A stretch of DNA of 64,000 bases from Streptomyces sp. NBC_00569 (GTDB lineage Bacteria; Actinomycetota; Actinomycetes; Streptomycetales; Streptomycetaceae): the NCBI RefSeq assembly GCF_036345255.1, contig NZ_CP107783.1:744001-808000 (forward strand), in the 5' to 3' direction. Position 1 is the stretch's first letter. Every line of letters begins with the position of its first letter. The translations under genes and the position numbers were made by a program. Positions 33,946-42,241 of this stretch are shown piece after piece. The notes beneath the pieces are model-generated. The model ran no database searches and was not told the origin of the DNA. It saw only the letters and a program-made list of their open reading frames with translations.

Positions 33946-34134
33946 TCAGGCCTCGATCCGGATGGCCTGCAGCGGACACACGTCGGCGGCTTCCTCGACC
34001 TCGTCGCGCAGCGCGTCGTCGGGGTCGCTGACGTAGGCGAGGCGCCCGGTGTCGTCCAGCTGGAAGACGTCGGGGGCCGAGAAGACGCACTGTCCGTGGT
34101 CCTGGCACTTGTTCATGTCGACGACGACCTTCAT
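33946..34134 (-). CDS. Small P450-type ferredoxin (3Fe-4S class)
   Basis: A 62-residue ferredoxin starting MKVVVDMNKCQDHGQCVFSAPDVF. Cluster ligands are Cys10, Cys16 and Cys53; the position of a second-motif Cys is taken by His13 (C-x2-H-x2-C...CP). This arrangement is common in actinobacterial ferredoxins encoded beside cytochromes P450. First gene of the six-gene operon; the promoter region carries two operator-like palindromes. Confidence 0.93.
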   Translation of the reverse strand: MKVVVDMNKCQDHGQCVFSAPDVFQLDDTGRLAYVSDPDDALRDEVEEAADVCPLQAIRIEA

Positions 34135-34243
34135 GGCCGGTCCTCCTGGAGGTGAGGGCGTCGGGGCGCACTGAGGGAAGTGGGGCCCGGCTCCGTGGCC
34201 GGGCCCCTGCCAAAGGGGTACGGATGGCCGCACTCCCCAACTC

Positions 34244-34257
34244 GTTTGGCTTCAAAC
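34244..34257. promoter_or_regulatory. GTTTG-N4-CAAAC operator, site 1
   Basis: GTTTGGCTTCAAAC, flanked by CTC and AAC. Perfect 5-bp arms. It is nearer to the ferredoxin operon, 110 bp upstream of its start. Confidence 0.7.
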
Positions 34258-34350
34258 AACATAAGAAGCGAACGGACCCTGGTCAAGAGCTATCCAGATG
34301 GATAAATTCTTTCCCTGCACCCCTTGCGGAGCGGTGCGGCCGTCCATACC

Positions 34351-34364
34351 GTTTGGCACCAAAC
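34351..34364. promoter_or_regulatory. GTTTGG-N2-CCAAAC operator, site 2
   Basis: GTTTGGCACCAAAC has perfect 6-bp arms, the best copy in the window, and shares the AAC flank with site 1. It lies 116 bp upstream of the GS-like gene start. Confidence 0.72.
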
Positions 34365-34479
34365 AACGGGTGGACGCCGGTCTGGCGTCCGCAGCCCGAC
34401 GCCGGGCCCTCGCCGGGCGGGCCACCCCGCCCGGCTGCCGGCCACCACGCCCCCGTTCACATCCGCCGAGGAGACATCG

Positions 34480-35856
34480 GTGAGCGCTCAAGACACCCCA
34501 GAAGTCCGCACCGCCATGGACCGGCTCGCCGCCGACGGCATCGACGTGGTCCGGGTGACGTACCCCGACCTGATCGGCACCGACCGCGCCCGTGACGTCC
34601 TGCTCGACCATCTGCCCTCGGCCTGCGACCACGGCCTCGCCTTCTGCCGCGCGGTCTACCACACCACCCCGCAGGGCGGCGTGGTCCCGGTCCGGGGCGG
34701 CCTCGACGCGGGCCTTCCCGACGTGACCGTACGACCCGACCTCTCCACCGCCCGCGGGCTGCCCTGGGAGCCGGGCGTCGCCTGGTGCCTGGGCGAGACG
34801 ACCGACCCCGCGACCGGCTCCCCCAGCCCGGAGTCCCCGCGCGATCTGCTGCGCTCGGTGCTCGCCCGCTGCACACAGGCGGGGCTGCGACCTGTCGTCG
34901 GCCCCGAGCTCGAGTACTTCCTGCTCGAACAGGACACGGCCGCGCCGACCGGCTGGCGCCGCTACGGACAGGGCGTCGCCGGGGTCGTCTACACGGCCGG
35001 ACTGCGCGCCGACGCCGAGAACCACCTGCTGCCCACCCTGCGCAAGCTGCGCGATCTCGACATCGGCGTCATCAGCGCGAACCACGAGTTCGACGCGGGC
35101 CAGTTCGAGATCAACCTGACCCACTCAGAAGCGATGGACGCCGCCGACCGCGCCTTCCTCTTCAAGGCGGCCGTCAAGGAACTCGCCCGCAAGGACGGGA
35201 AGTTGGCCACCTTCATGGCCAAGCCCTTCAACGACGCGGGAGGCTCCGGCTTCCACCTCCACTTCTCCGGCGAAGCCGCCGGTGACTCCGTCGCCGAGGA
35301 GGGCGGCAACGTCTTCGACGACCCCTCGGGCGCCTACGGTCTGTCGGACACCGCCCGCCACGCCATCGCCGGCATCCTCGCCCACGCACCCGCGCTCGCG
35401 GCCCTGCTCAACCCGACCGTGAACTCGTACAAGCGCTTCGGACCCGACACGCTCGCGCCGTGGCTGATCGACTGGGGCCTCGACAACCGCAGCGCCATGG
35501 TCCGCATCCCGCCCGAGCGCGGTTCCGGCGCCCGCCTGGAGCTCCGGCTCGGCGACGCCAGCGCCAACCCCTATCTCGCGACCGCGGCGCTGTGCGCCGC
35601 CGCGCTCCTCGGCATCCAGGACGGCAAGGAGCCGCCGGCGCCCCTGGAGGGCTACGGCTACGACCCCGAGAAGTCCCAGATGCTGCCGACGACCCTGCCC
35701 GCCGCACTCGACGCCCTGGAAGCGGACGACGCGCTGACCGAGGTCCTCGGCAAGGACTTCACCGAGTCCTTCCTCACCTACAAGCGCGACGAGGTCGACC
35801 GCTTCAACCACCACGTCACGGACTGGGAGTTCACCGAGTACTCCTACCACCTCTGA
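34480..35856 (+). CDS. Glutamine-synthetase-like gamma-glutamylamide ligase
   Basis: A 458-residue member of the glutamine synthetase family. ATP/metal motifs are GPELEYF (141-147), NHEFDAGQFEINL (201-213), AKPFNDAGGSGFHLHFS (247-263) and NSYKRF. It lacks the adenylylation tyrosine loop of true GlnA I-beta. Its context with a P450, ferredoxin and a gamma-glutamyl hydrolase points to ATP-dependent glutamylation of an amine, as for PuuA (putrescine), the aniline GS-like proteins, or the mor/pip GS proteins. Start GTG 34480 has GAGGAG in good position. It is 29 bp upstream of the P450 gene. Confidence 0.9.
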   Translation: MSAQDTPEVRTAMDRLAADGIDVVRVTYPDLIGTDRARDVLLDHLPSACDHGLAFCRAVYHTTPQGGVVPVRGGLDAGLPDVTVRPDLSTARGLPWEPGVAWCLGETTDPATGSPSPESPRDLLRSVLARCTQAGLRPVVGPELEYFLLEQDTAAPTGWRRYGQGVAGVVYTAGLRADAENHLLPTLRKLRDLDIGVISANHEFDAGQFEINLTHSEAMDAADRAFLFKAAVKELARKDGKLATFMAKPFNDAGGSGFHLHFSGEAAGDSVAEEGGNVFDDPSGAYGLSDTARHAIAGILAHAPALAALLNPTVNSYKRFGPDTLAPWLIDWGLDNRSAMVRIPPERGSGARLELRLGDASANPYLATAALCAAALLGIQDGKEPPAPLEGYGYDPEKSQMLPTTLPAALDALEADDALTEVLGKDFTESFLTYKRDEVDRFNHHVTDWEFTEYSYHL

Positions 35857-35885
35857 CCTGCCGCACCACCTTCAGGAGCACCCTC

Positions 35886-37172
35886 ATGACGAACCCGACC
35901 GACGCCCTCGACCCGACCGAACCCATGCCGCTCGCCGACGTCGACCTCGCCGACCTCGACAACTTCACCGACGGCGTCACCCCCTGGCGCATGTTCCACA
36001 CCCTGCGCCACGAGGACCCGGTCCACTGGCAGCCGGAAGAGGCCCCCAACTCGGGCTTCTGGGCCGTCACCCGGCACGAGGACATCGCACGCGTCGACCG
36101 CGACGCCGAGACGTTCACCTCCACCAAATTCGTCAACCTCGAAGAGGTGGACGACGACCAGATCAAGACCCGCGCCTCGATCCTGGAACTCGACGGAGTG
36201 CGTCACCGCGCGATGCGCAGCCTGCTCCAGCGCCAGTTCGGCGCGAGCGTCATCAACAGCTACACCGACTTCCTGCGCGGGCTGACCGCCAAGACCCTGG
36301 ACACGGCGCTCGCCAAGGGCAGCTTCGACTTCGTCAAGGAGGTCTCCGCCGACTTCCCCATCAACGTACTGGCCCGCCTCCTGGACGTGCCGCCGGAGGA
36401 CAACCAGCAGCTCATCGACTGGGGCAACCGGATCATCGGCAACACCGACCCGGACTACGCGGACGTGCTCCTCGGCAGCGAGGAGAGCGAGAAGTACCGC
36501 CACCTGCCGTTCCGTTCCCCCGCCTCCCTCGAAGTCTTCGAGTACGGACGCGAGTTGGCCCGTCAGCGACGCGGCGGAAACGGCACCGACCTGGTCTCCA
36601 AGCTCGTCAACGAGACCCCCCGCGACGGACTGCCGCTGTCCGGACAGGACTTCGACAACTACTTCCTGCTCCTCGTGGTCGCCGGCAACGAGACCACCCG
36701 CCACACCATCACGCACTCCATGCTGGCACTGCTCCAGCACCCCGAGCAGCTGGCCCGCCTCCAGGAGGACCCCTCTCTGATCCCGACGGCGGTCGAGGAG
36801 TTCCTGCGCTGGGCGTCCCCCGTCTACCACTTCCGCCGCACCGCGACCCGTGACGTCGAACTGGGCGGGAAGCAGGTCAAGGAGGGCGACAAGGTCGTCA
36901 TGTGGTACGCCTCCGGCAACCGTGACGAGAAGGTCTTCGGCAACCCGTACGACTTCGACGTCGCCCGCGCGGACAACGACCACGTCACCTTCGGCAAGGG
37001 AAGCCCGCACCTGTGCCTGGGCAACCTCCTTGCCCGCACCGAGATCCGCATCATGTTCGAGGAGCTGATCCCGCGCCTGGCCGGCATCCGCCTCACGGGC
37101 GAGGTGCCGCGCGTCCGCTCCAACTTCGTCAACGGAATCAAGAAGCTCCCCGTGGAGGTCACACTGGCCTGA
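35886..37172 (+). CDS. Cytochrome P450
   Basis: A 428-residue soluble bacterial P450. The oxygen-binding I-helix motif is AGNETTR (266-272), the K-helix ExxR is EFLR (305-308), and the heme loop is FGKGSPHLCLG (369-379) with axial Cys377. The sequence around TFTSTKFVNLEE and PVYHFRRTATRDVELGG fits the class I actinobacterial P450s related to terpene- and steroid-oxidising groups; no CYP family is assigned. It needs a ferredoxin and reductase, supplied by the divergent operon. Encoded with the GS-like ligase. Confidence 0.94.
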   Translation: MTNPTDALDPTEPMPLADVDLADLDNFTDGVTPWRMFHTLRHEDPVHWQPEEAPNSGFWAVTRHEDIARVDRDAETFTSTKFVNLEEVDDDQIKTRASILELDGVRHRAMRSLLQRQFGASVINSYTDFLRGLTAKTLDTALAKGSFDFVKEVSADFPINVLARLLDVPPEDNQQLIDWGNRIIGNTDPDYADVLLGSEESEKYRHLPFRSPASLEVFEYGRELARQRRGGNGTDLVSKLVNETPRDGLPLSGQDFDNYFLLLVVAGNETTRHTITHSMLALLQHPEQLARLQEDPSLIPTAVEEFLRWASPVYHFRRTATRDVELGGKQVKEGDKVVMWYASGNRDEKVFGNPYDFDVARADNDHVTFGKGSPHLCLGNLLARTEIRIMFEELIPRLAGIRLTGEVPRVRSNFVNGIKKLPVEVTLA

Positions 37173-37206
37173 CAAGCCCTCCCCGACTGTCACCCGCCGC
37201 AGAGAC

Positions 37207-37235
37207 GCTGCGCGAGATCGATCAGCTCGCGCAGC
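37207..37235 (+). terminator. Hairpin downstream of the P450 gene
   Basis: GCTGCGCGAG (37207-37216) pairs perfectly with CTCGCGCAGC (37226-37235), loop ATCGATCAG. It lies 34 bp after the P450 stop and before the peptidase gene, so it probably ends the GS-P450 transcript. Confidence 0.6.
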
Positions 37236-37325
37236 CGCAACACCCGTCTTCCCGTCCGTGGCGGGCGACTTCGGCGCCTCATAAACCCCTGTCGGCCGCG
37301 CAGCGCTTCGTGCCAGAATCCGCGC

Positions 37326-38354
37326 ATGTCGGTTCGATATCCGCGCCCCCTGCGTCCCGGTGACCGTATCGGTGTCACCTCTCCGTCGAGTGGTGTCCCG
37401 AAGGAGATGAGTGCGCGCCTCCAGGTCGCTGTCCGTGAGGTGCAGGACCGTGGGTACGAGGTGGTGGTCGGGCGGTGCATGGACGGGTCCCGGCACGTCA
37501 GTGCCTCGGCCGCCGATCGTGCGGACGAATTGATGTCGATGCTGACCGATCCCAGCATCAGGGCGGTCGTCCCGCCGTGGGGCGGGGAGACGGCGATCGA
37601 TCTGGTCCCGTTGCTCGACTGGGACCGGCTGCGCGACGCCGAGCCGACCTGGTTCGTCGGGTTCTCCGACATCTCGACCCTCATCACGCCGCTGACCCTG
37701 CTCACCGGCACCGTGACCGTCCACGGCAACAACCTCATGGACACGCCCTATCGCGTACCCGAGGGACTGCTGACGTGGCTCGACATCGTCGCCGCTCCCC
37801 CGGGCCACCGCTTCACGCAGACTCCGCCCGGCCGCCACCGTTCCGGCGGCTTCGACGACTTCGCCGTCTACCCGGACATCCGCGACTACACGCTGAACGC
37901 CCAGGGCACCTGGACCCGGCTCGACGGCAGCGGTGACGTGGAGGCCGAGGGACGGCTCATCGGGGGCTGCATCGAGACGCTGTGCGATCTCGCGGGAACC
38001 CCCTACCTCGACGCCTCGGCCTTCGCCCGGGACGAGGCCCCCGACGGACTCCTCGTCTACGTCGAGGCGTGCGAGGACAACGCCTTCACCATCTGCCGGA
38101 ACCTGCACGGCATGAAGCTCGCCGGTCTCTTCGACCACGCGAACGCGATCCTCGTCGGCCGGACCAACGCACCGGACCGCCGCACCCTCACCCAGCACGA
38201 GGCCGTGCTCGACGCACTCGGCTCCCTGAACGTGCCGATCGTCGCCGACCTGGAATGCGGCCACATCCCGCCTTACATGCCCATCGTCAACGGCGCGCTC
38301 GGCCGCATCGTTCACACGTCGACCCGAAGCGAACTCACGCAGACATTGGCCTGA
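37326..38354 (+). CDS. S66-family peptidase (LD-carboxypeptidase / MccF-like)
   Basis: A 342-residue serine peptidase of family S66. Landmarks are GDRIGVTSPSSG, PPWGGETA, the nucleophile Ser114 in VGFSDIS, a catalytic Glu in YVEACEDN and the His in LECGHIPPYMPI. The MccF branch cleaves acyl-sulfamoyl-adenylate antibiotics such as processed microcin C; others trim murein tetrapeptides. There is no signal peptide, so a cytoplasmic MccF-like or recycling role is favoured. Single gene. Confidence 0.88.
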   Translation: MSVRYPRPLRPGDRIGVTSPSSGVPKEMSARLQVAVREVQDRGYEVVVGRCMDGSRHVSASAADRADELMSMLTDPSIRAVVPPWGGETAIDLVPLLDWDRLRDAEPTWFVGFSDISTLITPLTLLTGTVTVHGNNLMDTPYRVPEGLLTWLDIVAAPPGHRFTQTPPGRHRSGGFDDFAVYPDIRDYTLNAQGTWTRLDGSGDVEAEGRLIGGCIETLCDLAGTPYLDASAFARDEAPDGLLVYVEACEDNAFTICRNLHGMKLAGLFDHANAILVGRTNAPDRRTLTQHEAVLDALGSLNVPIVADLECGHIPPYMPIVNGALGRIVHTSTRSELTQTLA

Positions 38355-38361
38355 CGACGCC

Positions 38362-38402
38362 GGCGGGAGGGACCGGGCCCATCGGCCCAGAGCCCTCCCG
38401 CC
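38362..38402. terminator. Bidirectional hairpin between convergent genes
   Basis: GGCGGGAGGG (38362-38371) pairs with CCCTCCCGCC (38393-38402), and the loop itself holds GGGCCC/GGCCC. It lies between the end of the S66 gene (plus) and the permease remnant (minus). Confidence 0.7.
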
Positions 38403-38424
38403 CGAAGAAGCGCCCACTCCCCCG

Positions 38425-38862
38425 TCAGGCGATGTGACGGATCCGGCGCACGGCCAGGAAGACCAGGAGCGCCGCCAGAGCGAGGAAGACGCCCGTCTCG
38501 ATGCTCTGGAAGGCCCAGAACCTGTCGCCGGGCTGGTAGAGCTGCCAGTTGTGGGAGCCGGGTCCCAGTCCCTGATGAGCCATCTGGTCCAGGCACGAAC
38601 TCGCCCCGCCCTTGCCCTCGTTGGTGGGCGGGCACCCCACCTGGGCGTTCTCCCTCACGAGCTTCCCGGCGCCGTCGCGCAGCCCCTGGCTGAGAATCCA
38701 GTCGCTCGACGCGGGGTTCGGCCCCTGGGAGCTCGCCAGGCCGTAGTTCAGGGTTTTGGCGGGCATGTAGTGGGCCCGGCCGAGCGTTTCGACGGCGATA
38801 CGTACGACGGCGAATCCGGCGAGGGTGACCGCCATGGCCGGCAGGACCCGGCGTGCGAAGCG
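38425..38862 (-). pseudogene. N-terminally deleted ABC-2-type permease of a GntR-linked transporter
   Basis: The frame encodes FARRVLPAMAVTLAGFAVVR, an extracellular loop with ASSDWILSQGLRDGAGKLV and GDRFWAFQSIE, and a last membrane helix ending AVRRIRHIA. This matches the C-terminal half of the permeases found in Streptomyces YtrA-GntR/ATPase/permease operons. A stop lies just upstream in frame, so the membrane domain before FARRV is missing. The expected ATPase gene between this and the GntR gene is also gone: only about 30 bp separate them. A deletion has fused the ends. The remaining 136-residue frame from ATG 38835 might still be translated. Confidence 0.65.
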
Positions 38863-38893
38863 CCATGTTCGTCATGTCCGATCCCCCAACTGG

Positions 38894-39298
38894 TCACGAG
38901 ACGTCCTCGACCGGCGGTGCGTCGAGCGTGGTGCGCAGAGTGGTGTCGATCAGTGCGGTGATGTGCTCGCGGCCCAGACCCGCGGCCCGGGCCTTGTGCA
39001 GCCAAGCCAGCAGGTCCTCGCGCAGCCCGGCCTGGTGGGCCAGGGCCGGGCCGGCGAGGGTGCCGACGAGGAAGGTGCCCACGCCTGGGCGCCCCTCCGC
39101 CAGTCCTTCGAGTTCGAGCTCGCGGTACGCCTTCAGCACGGTGTTCGGATTGATCGCCAGCGACTGAGCCACCTGTCGCACCTTGGGCAGCTGGTCCCCG
39201 GGCTCGGCGAGACCGACCCGCAGAGCCTGGCGCACCTGGAGCACGAGTTGCATGTAGGTGGCCGCCCGTGAACGGCCGTCAAGTACGAACTCGATCAC
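38894..39298 (-). CDS. GntR regulator of the YtrA subfamily, orphaned from its transporter
   Basis: A 134-residue protein with the winged helix of GntR (ATYMQLVLQVRQALRVGLAEPGDQLPKVRQVAQSLAINPNTVLKAYRELELEGLAEGRPGVGTFLVG) and the very short C-terminal dimerisation tail of YtrA proteins. Start GTG 39298 lies 11 bp after a 24-bp palindrome, probably its autoregulatory operator. YtrA genes normally lead an ABC-transporter operon; here only a permease fragment follows. Confidence 0.88.
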   Translation of the reverse strand: MIEFVLDGRSRAATYMQLVLQVRQALRVGLAEPGDQLPKVRQVAQSLAINPNTVLKAYRELELEGLAEGRPGVGTFLVGTLAGPALAHQAGLREDLLAWLHKARAAGLGREHITALIDTTLRTTLDAPPVEDVS

Positions 39299-39308
39299 TG
39301 CTTCTCCC

Positions 39309-39332
39309 GTTGTCTTACGACAGTAAGACAAC
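39309..39332. promoter_or_regulatory. YtrA/GntR operator palindrome
   Basis: GTTGTCTTAC (39309-39318) and GTAAGACAAC (39323-39332) are perfect 10-bp arms separated by GACA, directly upstream of the GntR start codon. Autoregulation by the adjacent YtrA-type protein is very likely. Confidence 0.82.
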
Positions 39333-39372
39333 TTGCTGACAGCGGGGCTGAAGAAGGGGAAGCGATGGCCGT

Positions 39373-41259
39373 TCAGCGCCCGTCGGCGTCGATACGGAAG
39401 CGGAGTCGGCAGATCACCGCGTCGGTGTCGCGGTGCACCGCGTGCGCGACGACGGAGCCGCGCTGGTTCTGGAGAAGGCGCTGCCAGAGGCGCGCGGACT
39501 CGGTTTCGGGGATCAGTACGGTGATCTGGGAGTCCGGACGGGTGGCGGACAGTTCGCGTACGTAGGCGGAGACGGGGCGGCCGAGGGCGCGCGTGGGTGA
39601 GCTGAGCTCGACGAGATCGATGCCCGGGTTCCACAACTCCCAGTCGCGGTACAGCGCTTCGGCCTCGCGACGGTCCTCCGGGGCAGGATGGGTGACGGTG
39701 ATCGCCAGCACCTCGTCGCCCAGCGAACGGGCCGCGGTGAGCGCCTTGCACGTCAGCCTGGACAGGCCCGAGACGGGTACGACGACCAGCGAGTGGGTGC
39801 GCTTGGGCGGTTCGGGGATACGGCCGAGTTCGAGGCGCTCGCCGATGAGGCCGTAGGCGCGGTGCACCCGCTCGAAGCCGAGGACCAGCAGCGGCAGGGC
39901 GAGGACGACGAGCCATGCGCCCTCGGTGAACTTGGTGGCGGTGACGACCACTCCCGCGACGCCGGTCAGCAGGGCGCCGAAGCCGTTCAGCACGGCCTTC
40001 GCCCGCCAGCCGTTGACCCGGTCGCCGTACCAGTGCCGGACCATGCCGATTTGGCAGATGGTGAAGCCGATGAACACCCCGATCGCGAAGAGCGGGACGA
40101 GGGTGTTCGTGTCGCCGCCGGAGAACACCAGCAGCAGCGCGGAGACCAGGGCCAGCGCGAGCACCCCGTGCCGGTGCACCTGCCGGTCGGCCTTGAGGGC
40201 GAACACATGCGGGAGGTGGTTGTCGCGGGCCAGCAGGCTCATCAGTACGGGCAGTCCGCCGAAGGACGTGTTGGCGGCGAGTGCGAGGAGGACCATCGTC
40301 GCGAACTGCACCACGTAGAAGGCCACGTCGTGGCCGAACGAGGCGTCCGCGAGCTGCGCGAGGACCGTCACGCCTTCGACCGGCTGGAGATGGAAGCGGC
40401 CGATGAGGACGGAAAGGCCGATCAGCATCACGCCGAGGAGAGCGCCGAGCGCCACCTCGGTGCGCTGGGCGCGCCGGGCGGCCGGGGCGCGGAAGGACGG
40501 CACCGCGTTGGCCACGGCCTCCACTCCGGTGAGGGCGGAGCAGCCTGCCGCGAACGCCTTGAGCAGGAGCAAGGCCCCCACGGTGGTGGCGCTGTGGCCG
40601 AGACCGGACGGGTGGCCGTCGGCCGAAGCGGTGCTGACCGGGCCGTCCCGGAAGAGCCCGACCACGATCATCGCGAGGATCGAGCCGACGAACAGGGCGG
40701 TCGGCAGCAGGAACGCCCTGGCCGAGTCGACCACGCCCCGCAGGTTGATGGCCGTGACCAGGACGAGGACGCCGAGGCAGATCCAGGTCCGTTCGCCGTA
40801 GAGCTGTGGGAAGGCCGAGGTGAGTGCGGCGACTCCGGCGGTGACGGAGACCGCGACGTTCAGCACGTAGTCGAGGATCAGGGAGGCGGCGGCGACCAGG
40901 CCGGTGCGACGGCCCAGGTGCCGCTTGGCCACGGCGTACGAGCCGCCGCCGTCCGGGAACGCGGCGATGACCTGGCGGTACGAGGCCACCAGCACCGCGA
41001 GCAGCCCGGCGATCGCCAGCGTGACGGGAAGCGTGAACCCCATTCCGTAGGCACCGGCCACGGCCAGCACCAGAACGATCGACTCCGGTCCGTACGCCAC
41101 CGACGCCATCGCGTCCAGCGACAGCGCGGCGAGCCCCTGGAGCGCGGTGAGCTTGTGCCGGTCACCGGCGCGGGCAGCCGCCGTTCCGCCGGTATCAGGC
41201 GGTTCGTGGACTCCCCCGCCGTCCTCCGCCGTGTTCGCGCCGCCTGTCTGCATGGCCAT
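39373..41259 (-). CDS. kimA: KimA-like APC-superfamily potassium transporter
   Basis: A 628-residue membrane protein. The start of the membrane domain, KLTALQGLAALSLDAMASVAYGPESIVLVLA, closely resembles KimA/YdaO high-affinity potassium importers (KL..LKALA.LSSDALSSVAYG.E). About 12 helices are followed by a cytoplasmic C-terminal domain (HSLVVVPVSGLSRLTCKALTAARSLGDEVLAITVTH) as in KimA. ATG 41259 has GGAGG upstream. KimA proteins are often controlled by cyclic-di-AMP; no ydaO riboswitch could be recognised in the leader. The DUF4118 protein upstream on the same strand resembles a potassium-sensor domain. Confidence 0.85.
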   Translation of the reverse strand: MAMQTGGANTAEDGGGVHEPPDTGGTAAARAGDRHKLTALQGLAALSLDAMASVAYGPESIVLVLAVAGAYGMGFTLPVTLAIAGLLAVLVASYRQVIAAFPDGGGSYAVAKRHLGRRTGLVAAASLILDYVLNVAVSVTAGVAALTSAFPQLYGERTWICLGVLVLVTAINLRGVVDSARAFLLPTALFVGSILAMIVVGLFRDGPVSTASADGHPSGLGHSATTVGALLLLKAFAAGCSALTGVEAVANAVPSFRAPAARRAQRTEVALGALLGVMLIGLSVLIGRFHLQPVEGVTVLAQLADASFGHDVAFYVVQFATMVLLALAANTSFGGLPVLMSLLARDNHLPHVFALKADRQVHRHGVLALALVSALLLVFSGGDTNTLVPLFAIGVFIGFTICQIGMVRHWYGDRVNGWRAKAVLNGFGALLTGVAGVVVTATKFTEGAWLVVLALPLLVLGFERVHRAYGLIGERLELGRIPEPPKRTHSLVVVPVSGLSRLTCKALTAARSLGDEVLAITVTHPAPEDRREAEALYRDWELWNPGIDLVELSSPTRALGRPVSAYVRELSATRPDSQITVLIPETESARLWQRLLQNQRGSVVAHAVHRDTDAVICRLRFRIDADGR

Positions 41260-41476
41260 GTTGCCGGTCCTCCGGTTGAGCAATTCGAGGACCAGCGTGA
41301 GTGCCGTGCGGCGAAGGGCCCAGCCCTCTTGCCGTGATCCATACGGACGCCGGAGCACTCTTCACGCGCTCCATACGTCGCGGCAGGGAGCCGTGCTCAC
41401 CGGCCGTCTCCACGACGGTCGCGACGTGCCGGCCGCTGCCGGCCCCACGGCACCGCGCGAGCGTCTGCCCCGGCCC

Positions 41477-42241
41477 TCAGGCGCCCTTCGCCGGGCGTGT
41501 GATGTCCAGCGCCGCACCCGTCTGATCGGCGAGTGTCACGGCAACGAGGCGGGCCTGGAGCGACGGGGCGGGGCCGGGTCCGGGCGTGAGCATGTAGCGG
41601 CCGAGGTACTGGCCGTTGCCGTACGCGCGCAGTTCGACCTCGCCGTCGGGCCAGCCCCCGCTGTCGACGTCCCAGCGCCTGCGGCCGACCACCACGTTGC
41701 CGTCCTGCTCCAGGCGCGGCGGCCGCCCCAGGAGGGTGCCGTACTCGAATCGGCAGGCCCGCAGTCCGAGCAGTTCGGTCAGCTGCTCACGCACATGGCC
41801 GACGACCGCGTCCGCGGACGTGGTGGACTGGGCGAGGTCGGCGGTCCCGTGGATGCGCGCCAGGTACTCCGCGTCCGTCACCGTGACCACCTTCAGCCGG
41901 CGTGCGCGGGCCGCGAGCTGCGACACGATCACCCCGACGACCAGGAGCAGCACCGCCGTCTCGACGTCATCGGAGTCGGTGATGCTGAACCGCTGGTACG
42001 GACGGGTGAGGAAGAAGTCGAACCAGGCCGCCGCCGACAGCGCCGCGACAGCGCCCGCCGCACGACTGCCGACGGCCGCCACGGCGACGACCACCACGAC
42101 CAGGATCAGGGCGGCGTTGGTGGCCGAGAGGTCCGTGCGGAAGGGCACCAGCACCAGCGCGACGAGGAACGGGCCGACGAGGCCCACGGCGAGTGCGATC
42201 CGGTCCCGCACGGGGTGGCCGGTCAGCGGGTTGCCGGTCAT
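41477..42241 (-). CDS. DUF4118 (KdpD sensor-like) membrane protein
   Basis: A 254-residue protein with about four N-terminal membrane helices (RIALAVGLVGPFLVALVL, ATNAALILVVVVVAVAA, AVAALSAAAWFDFFLTRPY, VETAVLLLVVGVIVSQLAA). The motif FDFFLTRPYQRFSITDSDD belongs to the KdpD membrane domain. A GAF-like region follows (ARIHGTADLAQSTTSADAVVGHVREQL), but there is no kinase core. It lies upstream of the KimA gene on the same strand, 217 bp away, and may sense ions or turgor. Confidence 0.85.
   Translation of the reverse strand: MTGNPLTGHPVRDRIALAVGLVGPFLVALVLVPFRTDLSATNAALILVVVVVAVAAVGSRAAGAVAALSAAAWFDFFLTRPYQRFSITDSDDVETAVLLLVVGVIVSQLAARARRLKVVTVTDAEYLARIHGTADLAQSTTSADAVVGHVREQLTELLGLRACRFEYGTLLGRPPRLEQDGNVVVGRRRWDVDSGGWPDGEVELRAYGNGQYLGRYMLTPGPGPAPSLQARLVAVTLADQTGAALDITRPAKGA

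Larger units (their letters stand above)
34135..34479. promoter_or_regulatory. Divergent control region between ferredoxin operon and GS-P450 operon
   Basis: A 345-bp gene-free region with unusually AT-rich patches for this chromosome (about 34252-34320). It contains both best copies of the GTTTG-N4-CAAAC site. Their placement, one on each side of the AT-rich patch and 107 bp apart, suggests two back-to-back promoters repressed by the same regulator. No protein-coding signal was seen. Confidence 0.65.

Noticed and set aside
35844..38417. 857-residue minus-strand frame
   Set aside because: Antisense to the P450 and S66 peptidase genes, both of which have clear motifs.
38312..38875. 187-residue frame overlapping the permease remnant
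   Set aside because: Different phase from the recognisable permease sequence and without domain features.
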